From Falsiroseomonas ponticola (GTDB lineage Bacteria; Pseudomonadota; Alphaproteobacteria; Acetobacterales; Acetobacteraceae), in contig NZ_JAERQN010000013.1 of assembly GCF_016805305.1 (NCBI RefSeq), forward strand, positions 97,731 through 161,730: 64,000 nt of DNA, written 5' to 3'. Shown here in pieces: positions 62,745-64,000 of the stretch; position 1 is the first letter of the stretch, and each line of letters opens with the position of its first letter. The notes under the pieces were generated by a model. The model saw nothing but the letters and a program-made list of their open reading frames with translations, was not told where the DNA came from and searched no databases. The position numbers were made by a program, and so were the translations under genes.

Positions 62745-63461
62745 TCAGAACAGCGCAGGCAGCGGCGCCGTGGGTTGGCGGCCATAAAGGCCGCGCCGGA
62801 GTTCCGACCGGGCCTGCACGCCCCAGCCATCCAGCTGCTGGATCAGGGCCTGCGGCACGGAAACGCGGGCGCCCTCGGCCAGGGGCGCCCCGCCCGCCAT
62901 CCCCGGCGCGATGACGGAGGGCGCCACGCGATACTCCACATGCAGGTAGTGCATCGACTCGCTGAGCAGGAACTGGCTGCTGATCCAGTAGGGCGGCAGC
63001 CAGCCCGCCCGGCGCTGGCCTTCATCGTGGAGCGTGTCCAGATAGGCGGCCTGCCCCGGCTGCCGTCCGGCCGCCACCACCACCAGGCCGCGGCAATCCA
63101 GGGCGGCGCGCACGGCGGAGACGACATGGCGCGCCAAGGCACCTTCGTGGAGGCAGACGCCATGCGGCTCCCAATGCACCGCCACTTCCTGCGCCGCGCG
63201 GGCGACGATGACCGCCGCGGCGCGGCCGGCGCGTTCCTGCACCAGGACGGCCTCGTGGAACCGGGTCGGCACGCTCTGGTCGCTGGTGCGCGCAGCACCG
63301 ACGCCGAGATGCATGACGCGCCAGGGCCCGGCCGGCAGGGGCAGGACCTTGGGCCCGAGGGCGAGGCTGCCCTCCACCATCGATCCGGGCGCCTGCGCCT
63401 GGCCGGGGAGCGGCAGGAGGAGAAGGGCCGCCAGCAGCAGAACAAGACGCACCGACCGCAA
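62745..63461 (-). CDS. Secreted protein of unknown function
   Basis: A 238-residue protein with a signal peptide (L-L-L-L-P-L-P-G-Q-A-Q-A). The mature part is soluble and has two cysteines in C-L-H-E-G and D-C-R-G, possibly disulfide-bonded in the periplasm. No family recognised. It is convergent with lrgB (3-nt gap) and 68 nt downstream of another small secreted-protein gene. Confidence 0.75.
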   Translation of the reverse strand: MRSVRLVLLLAALLLLPLPGQAQAPGSMVEGSLALGPKVLPLPAGPWRVMHLGVGAARTSDQSVPTRFHEAVLVQERAGRAAAVIVARAAQEVAVHWEPHGVCLHEGALARHVVSAVRAALDCRGLVVVAAGRQPGQAAYLDTLHDEGQRRAGWLPPYWISSQFLLSESMHYLHVEYRVAPSVIAPGMAGGAPLAEGARVSVPQALIQQLDGWGVQARSELRRGLYGRQPTAPLPALF

Positions 63462-63529
63462 CCCCCGATTGCCATTCCGGCAATGCTGCGGGGCCGCGGC
63501 GGATCATGTCAACGCGGGAACGGTGCCCC

Positions 63530-63847
63530 TCACTCCGGCCTGGATTGTGGCGGGGCGCCGGCCGGCGGCGTCGCGGGTTCCCGCGCGCCCGAGGTGCTCT
63601 CCCCGAGGAAACCCTGCGGCGTCGTTCCCGTGCCGGCGGGCTGGTCCCGCCCCACCGCCGACCCATCCGTGCCGCGGTTCACCGCCTGGGGGCTGTCGGT
63701 GCGCGGCGGCTGCTGCGCCGGGCCGGCATCCCGCCCGATCTCCTCCACCCGGCCCGGCGGCGGGCCACCGGCCTGCGGCGGCGCGACGGGCTGCGCGAGG
63801 GCGAAGCCCGGGAGGAGGAGGGCGGCGAGGAGAAGGCGATGGGTCAT
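63530..63847 (-). CDS. Small Pro/Gly-rich secreted protein
   Basis: A 105-residue protein with an 18-residue signal peptide (F-A-L-A-Q) and a mature part rich in proline, glycine and alanine without cysteines or folded-domain motifs. It looks intrinsically disordered. No family recognised. It may be co-transcribed with the following secreted-protein gene on the minus strand. Confidence 0.65.
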   Translation of the reverse strand: MTHRLLLAALLLPGFALAQPVAPPQAGGPPPGRVEEIGRDAGPAQQPPRTDSPQAVNRGTDGSAVGRDQPAGTGTTPQGFLGESTSGAREPATPPAGAPPQSRPE

Positions 63848-63893
63848 GGGGAGCGTAACGTCCGCCCCCCGGGACGGTTGCTAGGCTCAGGAC

Positions 63894-64000
63894 TCATTGG
63901 CCGAGCCAGAAGATGACGATGGCGGCGAGTGTGACGGCGCCGAAGAAGATGGTGGGGCATCGGTCGTAGCGGGTGGCGATGCGGCGCCAGTCCTTGAGGC
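63894..64000 (-). mobile_element. 3' end of an IS5-like transposase gene
   Basis: Read on the minus strand from the window edge, the frame gives K-D-W-R-R-I-A-T-R-Y-D-R and then A-V-T-L-A-A-I-V-I-F-W-L before a stop at 63894-63896. This is the typical C-terminus of IS5-family transposases. Only 34 codons are visible; the rest lies beyond the window, and the element end is probably within about 20 nt of the stop, near 63880. Confidence 0.8.

Overview
The window is very GC-rich, densely packed alphaproteobacterial DNA. Three Bug-type solute receptors (tripartite tricarboxylate transporter family), a tctA permease, IF-3 and translation-gene order typical of Rhodospirillales, and overall codon use suggest a Roseomonas-like member of Acetobacteraceae. 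This is inferred from gene content; there is no rRNA in the window to confirm it. About 52 protein genes and one tRNA are supported. No DNA-binding transcription regulator is recognisable anywhere in the 64 kb.

Layout. 1-1910: two tandem Bug receptors, the first cut by the window edge. 2088-11643 (minus): a run headed by a transglutaminase/DUF2126 protein, then a circularly permuted ATP-grasp/alpha-E protein, a second transglutaminase and an EEP-family hydrolase, followed by a Coq4-like protein and an Asp/Glu-racemase-family protein. 11809-13713 (plus): two SDR oxidoreductases and a small cytochrome c. 13724-26381 (plus): a complete glycogen/maltodextrin operon, glk-glgP-glgB-glgC-glgA and a fused glgX-malQ. 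26439-30289 (plus): an FMN alpha-hydroxy-acid oxidase, a BcsB-like periplasmic protein without BcsA, and a sulfotransferase.

30312-35913 (minus) is the most unusual stretch: six genes, each overlapping the next by exactly 4 nt, encoding a cytochrome P450, a small acyltransferase-like protein, a DevBCA-type ABC exporter and an E2-type acyltransferase without a lipoyl domain. It looks like a compact make-and-export module for an acylated, oxidised small molecule or lipid. 36078-42962 (minus) is housekeeping: ffh-rpsP-rimM-trmD-rplS, a terminator, leuC-leuD-leuB and tRNA-Arg(ACG). 43279-45073 (plus) is a TTT permease with a very short TctB-like partner. 45154-47741 (minus) is thrS-infC, with infC probably starting at a rare AUA codon. 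47889-49559 (plus) is a NYN-LOTUS type protein.

49606-55796 (minus) holds a sugar ABC transporter (receptor and two permeases, no ATPase), a 2OG-Fe(II) oxygenase and two glycosyltransferases. Divergent from it, 55976-58874 (plus) encodes a fumarylacetoacetate-hydrolase-family enzyme, an alpha/beta hydrolase and an APH-fold kinase gene broken by an in-frame TAG. 58826-63847 holds an SDR epimerase, a third Bug receptor, a TPR protein, an LrgA/LrgB pair and two secreted proteins of unknown function. The right edge carries the end of an IS5-like transposase.
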